Shown: positions 45,296 through 55,367, counted from the first letter of the stretch. The stretch is DNA of 64,000 nucleotides from Altererythrobacter sp. Root672 (GCF_001427865.1 NZ_LMHH01000001.1:1364001-1428000), one strand, 5' to 3'. Notes: generated by a model from the letters alone, not told the origin. Numbers and translations: made by a program.

Positions 45296-46476
45296 TGCGC
45301 GTCCTTTCGATCTCGACGCTTTATCCCAACGCGCATCTGCCGCGCTTCGGCACCTTCGTGGCGCGCCAGATGGAAGCACTTGCTGCGCGTGGCGACTGGG
45401 ACGTGACGGTGATCAATCCGGTAGGCGTTCCGCCGGTACCGATGGGCAAATACGCGGCGCTGGCGAAAGCGGCCGTCACCGACGTCGAAGCCGGCGTCAC
45501 GGTCCATCGTCCGCGTTTCACCCTGCTCCCCGCGGTGGGTGGACCGGTGAACCCGGCGATGATCGTTCGCGCCGTCCTGCCTCTCGCCAAGCGCCTCCAT
45601 GCCCTTGCCCCGTTCGACCTGGTCGACGCGCAGTTCTTCTATCCCGACGGCCCCGCAGCCGCGCGTGTCGCGACAGAGCTCGGCGTGCCCCTCTCGATCA
45701 AGGCACGCGGTTCCGACATCTCGTTCTGGGGCTCCAAGGGCTATGCCCGCCGCCGGATGCTGCGGGCCGCTGATCAGGCAACCGGACTACTCGCCGTCAG
45801 CGAAGCCCTGGCGGCCGAGATGGTCGAGATGGGCTTCCCCGGCGAGAAGATCACGGTGCATTACACCGGCCTCGACAAAACCTTGTTCCGCCCCCTTGGC
45901 CGCGAAGTCAGCCGGGCGCGCCTCGCCTTGGACCTGGGTGTGATGGTGGCTCCGGGAGCCCCCTTGCTGGCCAGCGTCGGCGCGCTGATCCCGCGCAAGG
46001 GCCAGCAGTTCGTGGTTCGCGCGCTGGCGCGTCTGCCCGAAGCGCATCTGGTGCTGGTGGGCACTGGCCCCGACCGCGGGATGCTGGCCGAGCTGGCCCG
46101 CGGTGGCGGCTATGCCGATCGGGTGCACTTCCTCGGGTCGCTCGACCACACCATGCTCCCCGCGGTCCTCTCGGCGGCTGACGCGATGGTGCTGCCTTCC
46201 GCGAGCGAGGGGCTTGCCAATGCCTGGGTCGAAGCGCTGGCCTGCGGTTGTCCGGTGGTGATCACCGACGCGGGCGGCGCGCATGAATTGCTCACCGGCC
46301 CGGACCAGGGCCGCATCGTCACTCGCGATGCGGAGACGATTGCCGCGGCGGTGCGGGAACTGCTCGACAGCCCCCCTTCACGCGCCGCTGTTGCCGAAGG
46401 CGCCGCGCGCTTCAGCTGGGAAGCGAACGCGGCGGCTCTGGCGGAGTATTACGACAGGCTGGTGACGAGGCCTTAG
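45295..46476 (+). CDS. GT4-family glycosyltransferase
   Basis: 393 residues from the ATG at 45295, coupled to the XRE gene by TGATG. The N-terminal domain has VLSISTLYPNAHLPRFGTFV and the C-terminal GT-B domain carries the E-x7-E motif in ASEGLANAWVEALACG. RGSDISFWGSKG and VGALIPRKGQQFVVRAL are conserved. It likely transfers a hexose from a nucleotide sugar to a glycolipid or exopolysaccharide in the inner leaflet. Its 3' end overlaps secF by 4 bp, convergently. Confidence 0.9.
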   Translation: MRVLSISTLYPNAHLPRFGTFVARQMEALAARGDWDVTVINPVGVPPVPMGKYAALAKAAVTDVEAGVTVHRPRFTLLPAVGGPVNPAMIVRAVLPLAKRLHALAPFDLVDAQFFYPDGPAAARVATELGVPLSIKARGSDISFWGSKGYARRRMLRAADQATGLLAVSEALAAEMVEMGFPGEKITVHYTGLDKTLFRPLGREVSRARLALDLGVMVAPGAPLLASVGALIPRKGQQFVVRALARLPEAHLVLVGTGPDRGMLAELARGGGYADRVHFLGSLDHTMLPAVLSAADAMVLPSASEGLANAWVEALACGCPVVITDAGGAHELLTGPDQGRIVTRDAETIAAAVRELLDSPPSRAAVAEGAARFSWEANAAALAEYYDRLVTRP

Positions 46477-47447
46477 GCCTCGCCGCGCGCCTTGCGATCC
46501 TGCACGTCGGCCCGGCTTTCGCTCGGGACGAAGCTGTCCGAAGTGACGCCCAGCCACACCAGTACCGGCGTCGCCATGTAGATCGAGCTGTAGGTACCGA
46601 CGAAGATGCCGAGGGTGATCGCGGCGGTGAAGCCGAAGATCACATCCGGACCCAGGACCAGCAGCGCGACCAGGGTGATCAGGAGCGAAGTCGAGGTCAC
46701 GATCGTGCGCGACAGGGTCTCGTTCACCGACAAGTCGAGCAGTTCGGGCAACTGCATGCGGCGGTACTTCTTCAAGTTCTCGCGCACACGGTCGTAGACC
46801 ACGATGTTGTCGTTCAGCGAGTAGCCGATCAGCGTCAGCAGCGCGGCCACGATGTTGAGGTCGAACTCCAACTGCGTCAGCGCAAACAGGCCGACGGTCA
46901 GCGTCACGTCGTGAACCAGCGCGAACAGGGCGCCGACACCGAACTGCCATTCGAACCGGATCCAGATGTAGATCGAGATGCCGACCATCGCGAGCGCGAG
47001 AGCCAGCATGCCCGACTGGAACAGCTCGCCGGACACTTTGGCCGACACCGAATCGACGCCGTCCACCCGCACATCGGGATGGTTGGTCTTGAGAGTGGAA
47101 ACGATGCGCTCGGACATGACGTTCGCCAGGGCCGTCGGGTTCTCGCCTTCCGGAAGCTTCATCCGGATCGAGATCTCGTTCGGCTTGCCGAATTGCTGGA
47201 TGATCGGTTCCCCGTACCCGAGCTGATCCACTTCCTCGCGCAATTGGGCGAGCGGGGCGGATGGGCTTTCGGTGAAGGTCACGCGGATCATCTGGCCGCC
47301 GATGAAGTCGACGCCCAGGTTGAGGCCCTTGGTGGCCACCAGGCCGACCGACGCCGCCATCAGCAGTACGCTGACTACGTAGAACGGCACCCGCCAGCGC
47401 AGGAACTTGATGTTCGTGTTGTCGGGAATGAGCTTGAGGAGTTTCAT
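46473..47447 (-). CDS. secF: protein translocase subunit SecF
   Basis: 324 residues, six transmembrane helices with a periplasmic domain between helices 1 and 2. GVDFIGGQMIRV and the SIYIWIRFEWQFGVGA region are conserved, and VYDRVRENLKKYRR is the SecF signature. With SecD it uses the proton motive force to help preprotein release. Follows secD by 12 bp. Confidence 0.97.
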   Translation of the reverse strand: MKLLKLIPDNTNIKFLRWRVPFYVVSVLLMAASVGLVATKGLNLGVDFIGGQMIRVTFTESPSAPLAQLREEVDQLGYGEPIIQQFGKPNEISIRMKLPEGENPTALANVMSERIVSTLKTNHPDVRVDGVDSVSAKVSGELFQSGMLALALAMVGISIYIWIRFEWQFGVGALFALVHDVTLTVGLFALTQLEFDLNIVAALLTLIGYSLNDNIVVYDRVRENLKKYRRMQLPELLDLSVNETLSRTIVTSTSLLITLVALLVLGPDVIFGFTAAITLGIFVGTYSSIYMATPVLVWLGVTSDSFVPSESRADVQDRKARGEA

Positions 47448-47459
47448 CTCGACAGCGCC

Positions 47460-49070
47460 TTACAAAACAATGTCCGCCGGCCGCTTCTTGCGCAGCCAGC
47501 CGGCGACCCACATGCGGGTCAGGGTCACGGCGGTGAACACCGAGGTGACGATACCGATCATCAGCACCACCGCGAAGCCGCGGACCGGGCCAGTGCCGAA
47601 CAGGAACATGATCACTGCGGCGATGACGTTGGTGACGTTCGCGTCCATGATCGCGCGGCTCGCTTCCTTGTAGCCCATCTCGACCGCCTGGACGACACGC
47701 CGGCCTCTGGCGCGTTCCTCTCGTATGCGTTCGTTGATCAGCACGTTCGCGTCGACCGCGGCACCGACCGTGAGCACGAGACCTGCGATACCCGGCAGGG
47801 TCAACGCGGCCAACGGGCCGAGCAAGGCCATCGTGCCGAGGATCATCAGCAGGTTCAGGATCAGCGCGATGCAAGTGTAGACGCCGAAGCGGCCATAAGT
47901 CGCGATCATGAAGACCATCAGCAGCCCAAGCCCGACAAGCAGGCCGATCGCGCCCTTCTGGATCGAGTCGGCGCCGAGGTCCGGACCGACCGTGCGTTCT
48001 TCGATCACGGTCAGGTCGATCGGCAGGGCGCCCGAACGCAGCGCGATGGCGAGCTGGTTGGCGGTCTCTACCGTGAAGCCACCGCTGATCTGCGCCTGGC
48101 CACCGTCGATCGGTTCATTGATGTTGGGGGCCGACAGCACCTCGCCGTCGAGGATGATGGCGAAAGGCTTGCCGACATTCTCGCGCGTCAGGATGCCGAA
48201 GCGGCGGCCACCCGCGGAGTCGAACTGGATCGACACCACCGGCTCGTTGGTCTGCGGATTGAACGACTGCTGGGCATTGGTCAGCGAGTTGCCGCGAATG
48301 CCGCCGAGCCGCTTGACCGCGATCGACGTGCCCTGGCCGATAGTGCCTTCAGCGTAAGGAACGATCTGGCTGCCCGGAGGGGCGATGCCCTGCTGGATGT
48401 CGGACTGCAACGCGGTCTGGTCGACCAGCTTGAATTCGAGTTCCGCCGTCTGGCCGAGCAAGTCCTTGAGCTGCTGCGGATCCTGCAGGCCGGGGACCTG
48501 CACCACGATGCGGTTGTCACCCTGGCGGATGATCGTCGGCTCGCGCGTGCCGAGCGCGTCGATACGCTTGCGCACGACTTCGGTGGCGCTCACCATTGCG
48601 TTCTTGACCGCTAGGTTGAGCCCGGCAGAAGTCTGCGTGAGGACAAAGCGGCTGCCGTCGACGACCTGGATCTGCCAGTCACGCTGGCCCGTCAGCCCGG
48701 CGCCCGTGGTCAGCGGCTCGATCACACCGCGGGCGGCGTCGACCTGGCTCGGATCTTCGAGCAGGAACGACAGGCGGCCGTTGGCTGTGGAGATGTCGCC
48801 GATGCGGATCCGCGGGTTGGCGTCGCGAAGCCCCGTGCGGACCGATTCTTCCATCGTTTCCAGGCGCTGATTCGCGACCTGGCGCGGATCGGCTTCGAGC
48901 AGGATGTGGCTCCCGCCCGCAAGGTCGAGCCCGAGGTTGATCATCGGGCTTGGGAGGAACTCGGGCCAGCGAACGTTCGTCAGCGAAATCAGCGAAGGAA
49001 CCGCCGCAAGCGCGAAGAAGAGCGTGATCGCCCAGAGATAAACGCGCTTCCAGGTTGGAAATTCAAGCAT
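47460..49070 (-). CDS. secD: protein translocase subunit SecD
   Basis: 536 residues. The N-terminal GLDLAGGSHILLE is conserved, followed by the large periplasmic domain and the GSLGGPLPI-like region seen here as ALRSGALPIDLTVIEERTVGPDLG. C-terminal RND-type helices carry GAAVDANVLINERIREE. Follows yajC in the standard yajC-secD-secF order. Confidence 0.97.
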   Translation of the reverse strand: MLEFPTWKRVYLWAITLFFALAAVPSLISLTNVRWPEFLPSPMINLGLDLAGGSHILLEADPRQVANQRLETMEESVRTGLRDANPRIRIGDISTANGRLSFLLEDPSQVDAARGVIEPLTTGAGLTGQRDWQIQVVDGSRFVLTQTSAGLNLAVKNAMVSATEVVRKRIDALGTREPTIIRQGDNRIVVQVPGLQDPQQLKDLLGQTAELEFKLVDQTALQSDIQQGIAPPGSQIVPYAEGTIGQGTSIAVKRLGGIRGNSLTNAQQSFNPQTNEPVVSIQFDSAGGRRFGILTRENVGKPFAIILDGEVLSAPNINEPIDGGQAQISGGFTVETANQLAIALRSGALPIDLTVIEERTVGPDLGADSIQKGAIGLLVGLGLLMVFMIATYGRFGVYTCIALILNLLMILGTMALLGPLAALTLPGIAGLVLTVGAAVDANVLINERIREERARGRRVVQAVEMGYKEASRAIMDANVTNVIAAVIMFLFGTGPVRGFAVVLMIGIVTSVFTAVTLTRMWVAGWLRKKRPADIVL

Positions 49071-49090
49071 TTGGGCAGGACCTTGGCGGA

Positions 49091-49411
49091 TCAGTCGTTT
49101 GCGGGGGTGCCGCCGGGGGGAACGATGTCGCCGATGGTCGACTTGACCGCCTTGACCTTCACACCCTGGGCAATTTCGATCTCGACATAGAGATCATCGA
49201 CCTTGATCACTTTGCCGATCAAGCCGCCGGCAGTGACGACCTGATCGCCCTTCTTCACCGCGGCGATCTTTTCGCGCTGGGCCTTCTGCTGGCGCATCTG
49301 CGGGCGAATGATGAGGAACCAGAAAATGGCGACCATGCCGACGATCGGCAGGAACTGGACCCATCCGGGAGCGGAGGCCGCAGTCGACCCTGCGGCAAGA
49401 ATTTCAAGCAT
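49091..49411 (-). CDS. yajC: preprotein translocase subunit YajC
   Basis: About 106 residues from the ATG at 49411 (MLEILAAGST); the frame is open upstream to 49462. One transmembrane helix (GMVAIFWFLIIRPQ) and the conserved IRPQMRQQKAQREK, GDQVVTAGGLIGKV and VEIEIAQGVKV blocks identify YajC, which joins SecDF. It heads the three-gene cluster. Confidence 0.95.
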   Translation of the reverse strand: MLEILAAGSTAASAPGWVQFLPIVGMVAIFWFLIIRPQMRQQKAQREKIAAVKKGDQVVTAGGLIGKVIKVDDLYVEIEIAQGVKVKAVKSTIGDIVPPGGTPAND

Positions 49412-49584
49412 GTTTTCGGCCCATCCAATCGGCAACGAAGGCGGGGATATTGTGGGAGGCAAACCCCATTACAACTCCCCCTCCCAAACTAAGGCGGACC
49501 CGCTAGCAGCAAAGCAAAGGGGGTGCAATCAGCGCCGCTTGCGTTGCCGCTGACCCTTGCCTATAGGCCCGGCCTCCACTGGAT

Positions 49585-49661
49585 CGGGACGTAGCGCAGC
49601 CTGGTAGCGCATCACACTGGGGGTGTGGGGGTCGCTGGTTCGAATCCAGTCGTCCCGACCA
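49585..49661 (+). tRNA. tRNA-Pro (anticodon GGG)
   Basis: Acceptor stem CGGGACG/CGTCCCG, D arm TAGCGCAGCCTGGTAG, anticodon loop TGGGGGT (anticodon GGG), T loop GTTCGAAT, discriminator A and encoded CCA. No integrase is associated. Confidence 0.95.
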
Positions 49662-49737
49662 GTGGATTTCCGGCAATTCGATCGCCGGATGGGCAAACGG
49701 ATTGGGCCTCAATCCGGCCGAATCCGTGAGTTCCTGC

Positions 49738-50619
49738 ATGACAGCACCCCACCCAGTCCGCGGAGCGCTCCTATGCGTAGCCGCACTGCTGCTGTTCGCC
49801 TGCATGGACGCAACCACCAAGTACCTGACCGCGAGCCACGAAGTGCCGCTGATCGTGGCGGTCCGCTATCTCGGCAACCTGTTGATGATGATCGTGGCCT
49901 TCGCCCCGCATCACAAGATGGAGATGGTCCGCACCCAGCGTACCGGGCTGGTGCTGGTCAGAGCCCTGTGCCTCGCCATGGCATCGTTGCTGATCGGGCT
50001 CGCGCTACAACGCATGCCTGTTGCCGAAACGACGGCGATCACCTTTCTCGCGCCGATCCTGCTGGTCGCCATCGCCGGCCCCTTGCTCGGAGAGCGTGTC
50101 GGCTGGATCGGCTGGCTGGCGACTCTCGGTGGCTTTGCCGGAGTCATCCTGATCGTCCGTCCGGGAAGCGGGTTGCCTTTGACCGGCGTCGTCCTCGTCC
50201 TATGCGCGGTGGTCTGCAACCTCGGATACCAGGCCTTGTCACGCATTCTGGCGACGACCGAGAAGACCGCCGCCTTGTTGTTCTACACCGCGCTGGTCGG
50301 CTCGATCCTCTTCAGCCTCGGCCTGCCGTGGTATCTCGAAGACGCGGCCCCCTCGTGGTTCGAGGTCGTCTTGTTCGCCAGCCTCGGAGTCTACGGGGGC
50401 CTCGGCCACTTCATGTTCACCGCTGCCTTCCGTTATGCGCCCGCCTCGCTGATCGCCCCGCTCAACTACCTGCAACTCATCTGGGCCGGACTACTCGGCT
50501 GGATCGTGTTTGGTGACGTGCCTGATGGCGTGACGATTCTCGGCATGGTCATCGTGGCGCTGTCCGGCGCCATGATCGCCCTCAAGACGCGCCGGCCGCC
50601 GGAGAAGCGTACGGCCTGA
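49738..50619 (+). CDS. EamA/DMT-family transporter
   Basis: 293 residues from the ATG at 49738 (MTAPHPVRG). Ten hydrophobic helices form two EamA repeats, the first beginning GALLCVAALLLFACMDATTKYLT and the second GVVLVLCAVVCNLGYQALSR. NYLQLIWAGLLGWIVFGDVPD is typical of the second repeat. Transported substrate unknown; exporters of metabolites are common in the family. Confidence 0.88.
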   Translation: MTAPHPVRGALLCVAALLLFACMDATTKYLTASHEVPLIVAVRYLGNLLMMIVAFAPHHKMEMVRTQRTGLVLVRALCLAMASLLIGLALQRMPVAETTAITFLAPILLVAIAGPLLGERVGWIGWLATLGGFAGVILIVRPGSGLPLTGVVLVLCAVVCNLGYQALSRILATTEKTAALLFYTALVGSILFSLGLPWYLEDAAPSWFEVVLFASLGVYGGLGHFMFTAAFRYAPASLIAPLNYLQLIWAGLLGWIVFGDVPDGVTILGMVIVALSGAMIALKTRRPPEKRTA

Positions 50620-50685
50620 GCGGCTGGCCGCCTCACAACTCTGGAAAACGGCAGCCGGGGGATTGTTGCCTTCCCGCAGACCCTT

Positions 50686-52161
50686 ATGCGCACTGGTGTG
50701 AGTGCATCGGTAGAAATTGGCGTTGCCCCCGACGGGCGTCCTGTCACGATCGACATAAAGGAGCTGCTGGCTACCCGCCTGCTGGTGCAGGGCAACAGCG
50801 GCTCGGGCAAGTCACACCTCCTGCGTCGCCTGCTCGAAGAGAGCGCGGCGATGGTGCAGCAGGTCGTGATCGATCCGGAGGGCGACTTCGTCACGCTGGC
50901 GGACCAGTTCGGCCACGTGGTGGTCGACGGCGGGGCCTATACCGGCGCTGAACTCACTCGCCTCGCCAGCCGCATCCGCAAGCACCGCGCTTCGGTGGTG
51001 CTCACGCTCGACAGCCTCGAGGTCGAAGCGCAGATGCGCTGCGCCGCGCTGTTCCTCTCGGCCTTGTTCGATGCGCCGCGCGAAGATTGGTTTCCGGCGC
51101 TGGTCATTGTCGACGAGGCGCAGATGTTTGCCCCCTCGGCCGCCGGCGACGTCACCGACGAGGTGCGCCGCTTGTCGCTCGGCGCCATGACCAACCTGAT
51201 GTGCCGCGGCCGCAAGCGCGGTCTTGCCGGGATCGTGGCGACTCAGCGACTGGCAAAGCTCGCCAAGAACGTCGCCGCGGAAGCGTCCAACTTCCTCATG
51301 GGCCGCACTTTCCTCGACATCGACATGGCCCGCGCCGCCGACCTCCTTGGCATGGAACGGCGCAGCGCCGAAGAGATACGCGACCTCGAGCGCGGCCACT
51401 TCCTCGGCCTAGGCCCGGCGATCAGCCGCAGGCCGATTGCGGTCAAGATCGGGCCTGTGCGGACGGGCTCGCAGGCTGTATCGCATGCGATGGCGCCGCC
51501 ACCCTCGGTCTCAAGCGAAGAGTTGCACGCGCTGCTGCACGAAGCGGACGCGCACACGCCTGCCCCGCCCCCCACTCCGCCAGTCCCGGTTGTCGCCGCC
51601 GAAGAATTGATCGGCCGGATCGAAGAGATCGCAGCGATCGACGAGGCGCCCCAAAGGACTTCCGAGCCGGCGGACGCGGCGGCCCCTGACGACAGCGAGC
51701 AGGTCATCTCGCGAATCCTGGCCGAGATGGCATCCGACAAGGAAGCGCCGTTCCGCAACTCGGCAGCGCTGTTCCAGGATTTCTCGATGCGCTGCCGCAT
51801 GCAGAAGATCGGTGTGCGCGGGGTCGGCCTGACCGATTTTCGCCGGCGCTTTGCCTTCGCTGTTGCTGGCCTCGGGAGCCCGCCTGCTGAGGAATGGGCC
51901 GACATTACGCGGGCGGCGCAGGACGTGCCCGATGATCTCCTGGCACCCTTCCTCATGCTCGCCCGCGCTGCGCAGGGGAACGAGACTTGCCCTGAGGACG
52001 AAGAACTGGGCCGGGTCTACGGAACCACTTCTCCCGGGCGAATCCGCCGGCTGCTGGAGTATCTCGAAAAGAGCGGATTCATCGCGGTGCGGACCGATTT
52101 CAGCGGGAGACGATCCGTGTCGCTGCCGCAACTCGGGACAGCCACTGCACCGGTGGATTGA
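50686..52161 (+). CDS. HerA-like (DUF87) ATPase
   Basis: 491 residues. Walker A is GNSGSGKS (36-43) in a DUF87/HerA-type core with VVIDPEGDF and Walker B ALVIVDEAQMF; RGRKRGLAGIVATQRLAKL supplies arginine-finger-like residues. A long Ala/Pro/Glu-rich linker (about 265-350) leads to a C-terminal domain ending in a winged-helix-like GRIRRLLEYLEKSGFIAVR. Classical HerA hexamers work with NurA in end resection, but no NurA or SIR2-type partner is adjacent. Probably DNA-acting; role unknown. Confidence 0.82.
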   Translation: MRTGVSASVEIGVAPDGRPVTIDIKELLATRLLVQGNSGSGKSHLLRRLLEESAAMVQQVVIDPEGDFVTLADQFGHVVVDGGAYTGAELTRLASRIRKHRASVVLTLDSLEVEAQMRCAALFLSALFDAPREDWFPALVIVDEAQMFAPSAAGDVTDEVRRLSLGAMTNLMCRGRKRGLAGIVATQRLAKLAKNVAAEASNFLMGRTFLDIDMARAADLLGMERRSAEEIRDLERGHFLGLGPAISRRPIAVKIGPVRTGSQAVSHAMAPPPSVSSEELHALLHEADAHTPAPPPTPPVPVVAAEELIGRIEEIAAIDEAPQRTSEPADAAAPDDSEQVISRILAEMASDKEAPFRNSAALFQDFSMRCRMQKIGVRGVGLTDFRRRFAFAVAGLGSPPAEEWADITRAAQDVPDDLLAPFLMLARAAQGNETCPEDEELGRVYGTTSPGRIRRLLEYLEKSGFIAVRTDFSGRRSVSLPQLGTATAPVD

Positions 52162-52249
52162 GGGCTCCAAAGAAATTCCCAAGCGCTAACCCTCTCGCGC
52201 TCCCCTCGCCTTGGCGCTATGGCCCCGGCCAGCGCCAAGGGGGAGCAGT

Positions 52250-52684
52250 ATGTCGAATAGAGTTCTCGTCCTCAACGGACCCAACCTCAACTTGCTCGGC
52301 TTGCGCGAGCCGGAGATCTACGGCTCCGACACGCTCGACGACATCGCCGGACGGCTCGAAGACCGGGCCAAGGAGCTTGGCCTCGAAATCGACCTGCGCC
52401 AATCGAACCACGAAGGGCATTTGTGCGACTGGCTACACGAAGCCCAGGCAGAGGGTATGAAGGCAGTGCTGCTCAACGCTGGCGCGCTCACGCACACCAG
52501 CCTGGCGCTCTATGATGCGATCCGGTCGATCAAGACTCCGGTGATCGAAGTACACATTTCCAACCCCGCCGCGCGCGAGGCCTATCGCCACAAGAGCTAC
52601 GTCGGGATGGCCGCCAAGGGCACCATCGCGGGGTTTGGCGCGTATGGCTATGAAATGGCCCTCGAAGCAGCCGCCAGGCTGTAG
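52250..52684 (+). CDS. aroQ: type II 3-dehydroquinate dehydratase
   Basis: 144 residues from the ATG at 52250, preceded by AAGGGGGAGCAG. LVLNGPNLNLLG is the N-terminal signature with the catalytic Tyr on the following loop (EIYGSDTL), NAGALTHTSLALYDAI holds an active-site segment, and IEVHISNPAAREAYRHKS ends it. The enzyme forms 3-dehydroshikimate in the shikimate pathway. It precedes accB-accC, the standard aroQ-accB-accC order. Confidence 0.97.
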   Translation: MSNRVLVLNGPNLNLLGLREPEIYGSDTLDDIAGRLEDRAKELGLEIDLRQSNHEGHLCDWLHEAQAEGMKAVLLNAGALTHTSLALYDAIRSIKTPVIEVHISNPAAREAYRHKSYVGMAAKGTIAGFGAYGYEMALEAAARL

Positions 52685-52765
52685 CGAGACGTATCGCTGG
52701 TACTTGCCAGCGCCGAACACCGCGCGCATAGCGCCGGGCTTGTTCGACCAGGATAGAGGGATCGC

Positions 52766-53248
52766 ATGGCCGAAAGTAACAATCGCGGACGTGGAGGCAG
52801 CATGAACGTAGACACCAAGCTGGTGCGCGAGCTGGCTGAGCTCTTGTCCGAAACCGGCCTTACTGAAATCGAAGTTGAAGACGGGGACCGGAAGATAAAG
52901 GTCTCGCGCGGAACGGTTGCTCCAGTGCAGGCCTACGCCGCAGCTGCGCCCGTTGCCGCCGCTCCTGCGCCTGCCGCAGCGGCTGAAGCCGCACCGGCCG
53001 CCGCCGAAGTCGCCGCCAGCGCCATCCGCTCACCGATGGTAGGCACGGCCTACCTGTCTGCGGAGCCGACTGCCGATCCGTTCGTAAAGGTCGGCGACAA
53101 AGTCTCGGCCGGCGACACGCTGTTGATCGTCGAAGCGATGAAGGTGATGAATCCGATCACCGCCACCGCGGGCGGCACGGTCAAGCAGGTCCTGGTCGAG
53201 AACGGCCAGCCTGTCGAATACGACCAGCCCCTGATCGTGGTCGCCTGA
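52766..53248 (+). CDS. accB: biotin carboxyl carrier protein of acetyl-CoA carboxylase
   Basis: 160 residues (148 if the ATG at 52802, which has GGAGG directly upstream, is used). An N-terminal domain, an Ala/Pro-rich hinge (about 52-86) and a biotinyl domain with biotinylated K126 in EAMKVMNPI. It carries carboxybiotin from AccC to the transferase. accC follows after 4 bp. Confidence 0.97.
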   Translation: MAESNNRGRGGSMNVDTKLVRELAELLSETGLTEIEVEDGDRKIKVSRGTVAPVQAYAAAAPVAAAPAPAAAAEAAPAAAEVAASAIRSPMVGTAYLSAEPTADPFVKVGDKVSAGDTLLIVEAMKVMNPITATAGGTVKQVLVENGQPVEYDQPLIVVA

Positions 53249-53252
53249 CACC

Positions 53253-54602
53253 ATGCCTATTACCCGGCTCCTGATCGCCAATCGCGGCGAAATCGCGCTG
53301 CGCATTCACCGCGCAGCGCATGAGATGGGCATCGAGACCGTGGCGGTTCACTCCACGGCCGACACCGACGCCATGCATGTGCGGCTGGCCGACCATGCGA
53401 TCTGCATCGGCCCGCCCCCGGCAACCGACAGCTATCTCAACACCGCGGCGATCATCTCGGCTGCCGAGATCTCGGGCGCCGACGCGATTCACCCGGGCTA
53501 CGGCTTCCTGTCGGAAAACGCCCAGTTCGCCGAGATCGTCGAGGCTCACGGGATCGCCTGGATCGGGCCCAAGCCCGAGCACATCCGCACGATGGGCGAC
53601 AAGGTCGAAGCCAAGCGTACGGCGGGGGCCCTCGGCCTGCCGCTGGTGCCGGGCTCGCCTGGAGCCGTCTCCGATCCCGAAGTGGCTGCCAAGATCGCCG
53701 ACGAGATCGGTTATCCGGTGATCATCAAGGCCGCTTCGGGCGGCGGTGGACGCGGGATGAAGGTGTGTAACTCACCCGACCAGCTCGCCACGCTGATGAA
53801 GCAGGCGGGCAACGAGGCCAAGGCCGCGTTCGGCGACGATACGGTCTATATCGAAAAGTACCTCGGCAATCCGCGGCACATCGAATTCCAGATCTTCGGC
53901 GACGGCAACGGCAACGCCATCCACCTGGGCGAGCGCGATTGCTCGCTGCAGCGGCGTCACCAGAAGGTGCTCGAAGAAGCGCCCTCCCCGGTCATCACCC
54001 CGGAAGAACGCAACCGCATGGGCGGGATCGTCAGCAAGGCGATGGCCGACATGGGCTATCGCGGCGCGGGGACGATCGAGTTCCTGTGGGAGAACGGCGA
54101 GTTCTACTTCATCGAGATGAACACCCGCCTGCAAGTCGAACACCCGGTGACCGAAGCGATCACCGGCGTCGACCTGGTGCGCGAACAAATCCGCGTCGCC
54201 GACGGCAAGCCGCTCTCGGTCCGCCAGGAAGAGATCGAGTTCAAGGGCCACGCGATCGAGTGCCGCATCAACGCAGAAGACCCGTTCACGTTCGCCCCGA
54301 GCCCCGGCCTGGTCACCGCCTATCACGCAGCGGGCGGCATGCACGTGCGCGTCGATAGCGGGCTCTACGCCGGCTACCGCATCCCGCCGTACTACGATTC
54401 GATGATCGCCAAGCTGATCGTCTACGGTCGCACCCGCGAAGGCTGCATCATGCGCCTGCGCCGCGCACTGGAGGAAATGGTGGTCGAAGGCGTGAAGACC
54501 TCGATCCCGCTCCACCAGGCGCTGCTGCGCGATCCCGACGTGCTCAACGGTGACTATTCGATCAAGTGGCTCGAAGAGTGGATGGAGCGGCGGGAAAGCT
54601 GA
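53253..54602 (+). CDS. accC: biotin carboxylase of acetyl-CoA carboxylase
   Basis: 449 residues, normal length. ATP-grasp fold with [12 protein letters not shown] at the start, glycine-rich [26 protein letters not shown] with metal and bicarbonate ligands, and [10 protein letters not shown]. It carboxylates the biotin of AccB, the first step of fatty acid synthesis, supplying FabZ's pathway. Confidence 0.98.
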   Translation: MPITRLLIANRGEIALRIHRAAHEMGIETVAVHSTADTDAMHVRLADHAICIGPPPATDSYLNTAAIISAAEISGADAIHPGYGFLSENAQFAEIVEAHGIAWIGPKPEHIRTMGDKVEAKRTAGALGLPLVPGSPGAVSDPEVAAKIADEIGYPVIIKAASGGGGRGMKVCNSPDQLATLMKQAGNEAKAAFGDDTVYIEKYLGNPRHIEFQIFGDGNGNAIHLGERDCSLQRRHQKVLEEAPSPVITPEERNRMGGIVSKAMADMGYRGAGTIEFLWENGEFYFIEMNTRLQVEHPVTEAITGVDLVREQIRVADGKPLSVRQEEIEFKGHAIECRINAEDPFTFAPSPGLVTAYHAAGGMHVRVDSGLYAGYRIPPYYDSMIAKLIVYGRTREGCIMRLRRALEEMVVEGVKTSIPLHQALLRDPDVLNGDYSIKWLEEWMERRES

Positions 54603-54605
54603 CGG

Positions 54606-55019
54606 CTAGCGCCGCTGCAGCAGCCGGGCGACCGTTTCGCTGGTCGTTGCGGACTTGCCGCTCTCGATTTCGATCTCCTCGATCTCCAGCGCCTCGCGGA
54701 TGCGCTCGATCTCGATGTCGGTGAGATGTTCGATGCCGATGAACTGACCGCGCGCCTGCTCGACCGCGCGGATCAGTTCGTCGAGCTTGGCCTGCATCGC
54801 GGCCGCATCGCGGTTTTGCGAATTCTGGATCAGGAACACCATCAGGAAGGTGACGATCGTCGTCCCGGTGTTGATGACCAGTTGCCAGGTGTCGGAGAAA
54901 TTGAACAGCGGCCCGGTGACCCCCCAAACGATCACGATCGAGAGCGCCAGGAGAAAGGCTAGCGGTTGACCAGCCAGGCCGGAGATCCGTGTCGCTATAT
55001 GGGTGAATAGCTTGTCCAT
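54606..55019 (-). CDS. low-affinity iron permease-family membrane protein
   Basis: About 137 residues from the ATG at 55019 (MDKLFTHIATRIS); the frame is open to 55079. Two transmembrane segments (LAFLLALSIVIVWGVTGPLF and VINTGTTIVTFLMVFLIQN) are followed by NSQNRDAAAMQAKLDELIRA, the PF04120-type signature, and a charged C-terminal coil. Despite the family name, iron transport is not shown for such short bacterial members. Convergent with accC. Confidence 0.85.
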   Translation of the reverse strand: MDKLFTHIATRISGLAGQPLAFLLALSIVIVWGVTGPLFNFSDTWQLVINTGTTIVTFLMVFLIQNSQNRDAAAMQAKLDELIRAVEQARGQFIGIEHLTDIEIERIREALEIEEIEIESGKSATTSETVARLLQRR

Positions 55020-55160
55020 GATCCGAGGAACGAAGTTATCGAACCCCGGTGCCCGGCGCATCAGGGCCGCCAATTCCATCCACTGATTTTCCGAATGGCT
55101 GGGCGAACGGCCGTGTCCGAGCTAGCTTAGACGCCAGAATAGCGGCGAAAGGCCCTTCTC

Positions 55161-55367
55161 ATGAAGATCAGCGCACGCAACCAGATCGCCGGCACGGTGC
55201 TGTCGTTCGATCACGGGGCGGTCAACGGAACCGTCAAGATCGACATCGGCGGCGGCAACGTCATCACCTCTAGCATCACCGAGGAAGCGATCGCCGACCT
55301 CGGGCTCACGACCGGCGACAAGGTCACGGTCCTGATCAAGGCGAGCGACGTCCTGATCGGCAAGTAA
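55161..55367 (+). CDS. molybdopterin-binding (Mop/TOBE) protein
   Basis: 68 residues forming one TOBE/Mop domain: MKISARNQIAGTVLSFDHGAVNGTVKI, then LTTGDKVTVLIKASDVLIG. Mop proteins bind molybdate or tungstate as hexamers in the cytoplasm for storage or homeostasis. No modABC genes are adjacent. AAAGGCCC lies upstream of the ATG. Confidence 0.92.
   Translation: MKISARNQIAGTVLSFDHGAVNGTVKIDIGGGNVITSSITEEAIADLGLTTGDKVTVLIKASDVLIGK

Noticed and set aside
46911-48614. Open plus-strand frame of 567 codons opposite secD/secF
   Set aside because: Antisense shadow of secDF; His/Asp/Arg-rich translation typical of a reversed GC-rich frame.
49585-49661. tRNA-Pro as an integration site
   Set aside because: No integrase and no 3'-end duplication downstream; neighbours are ordinary chromosomal genes.
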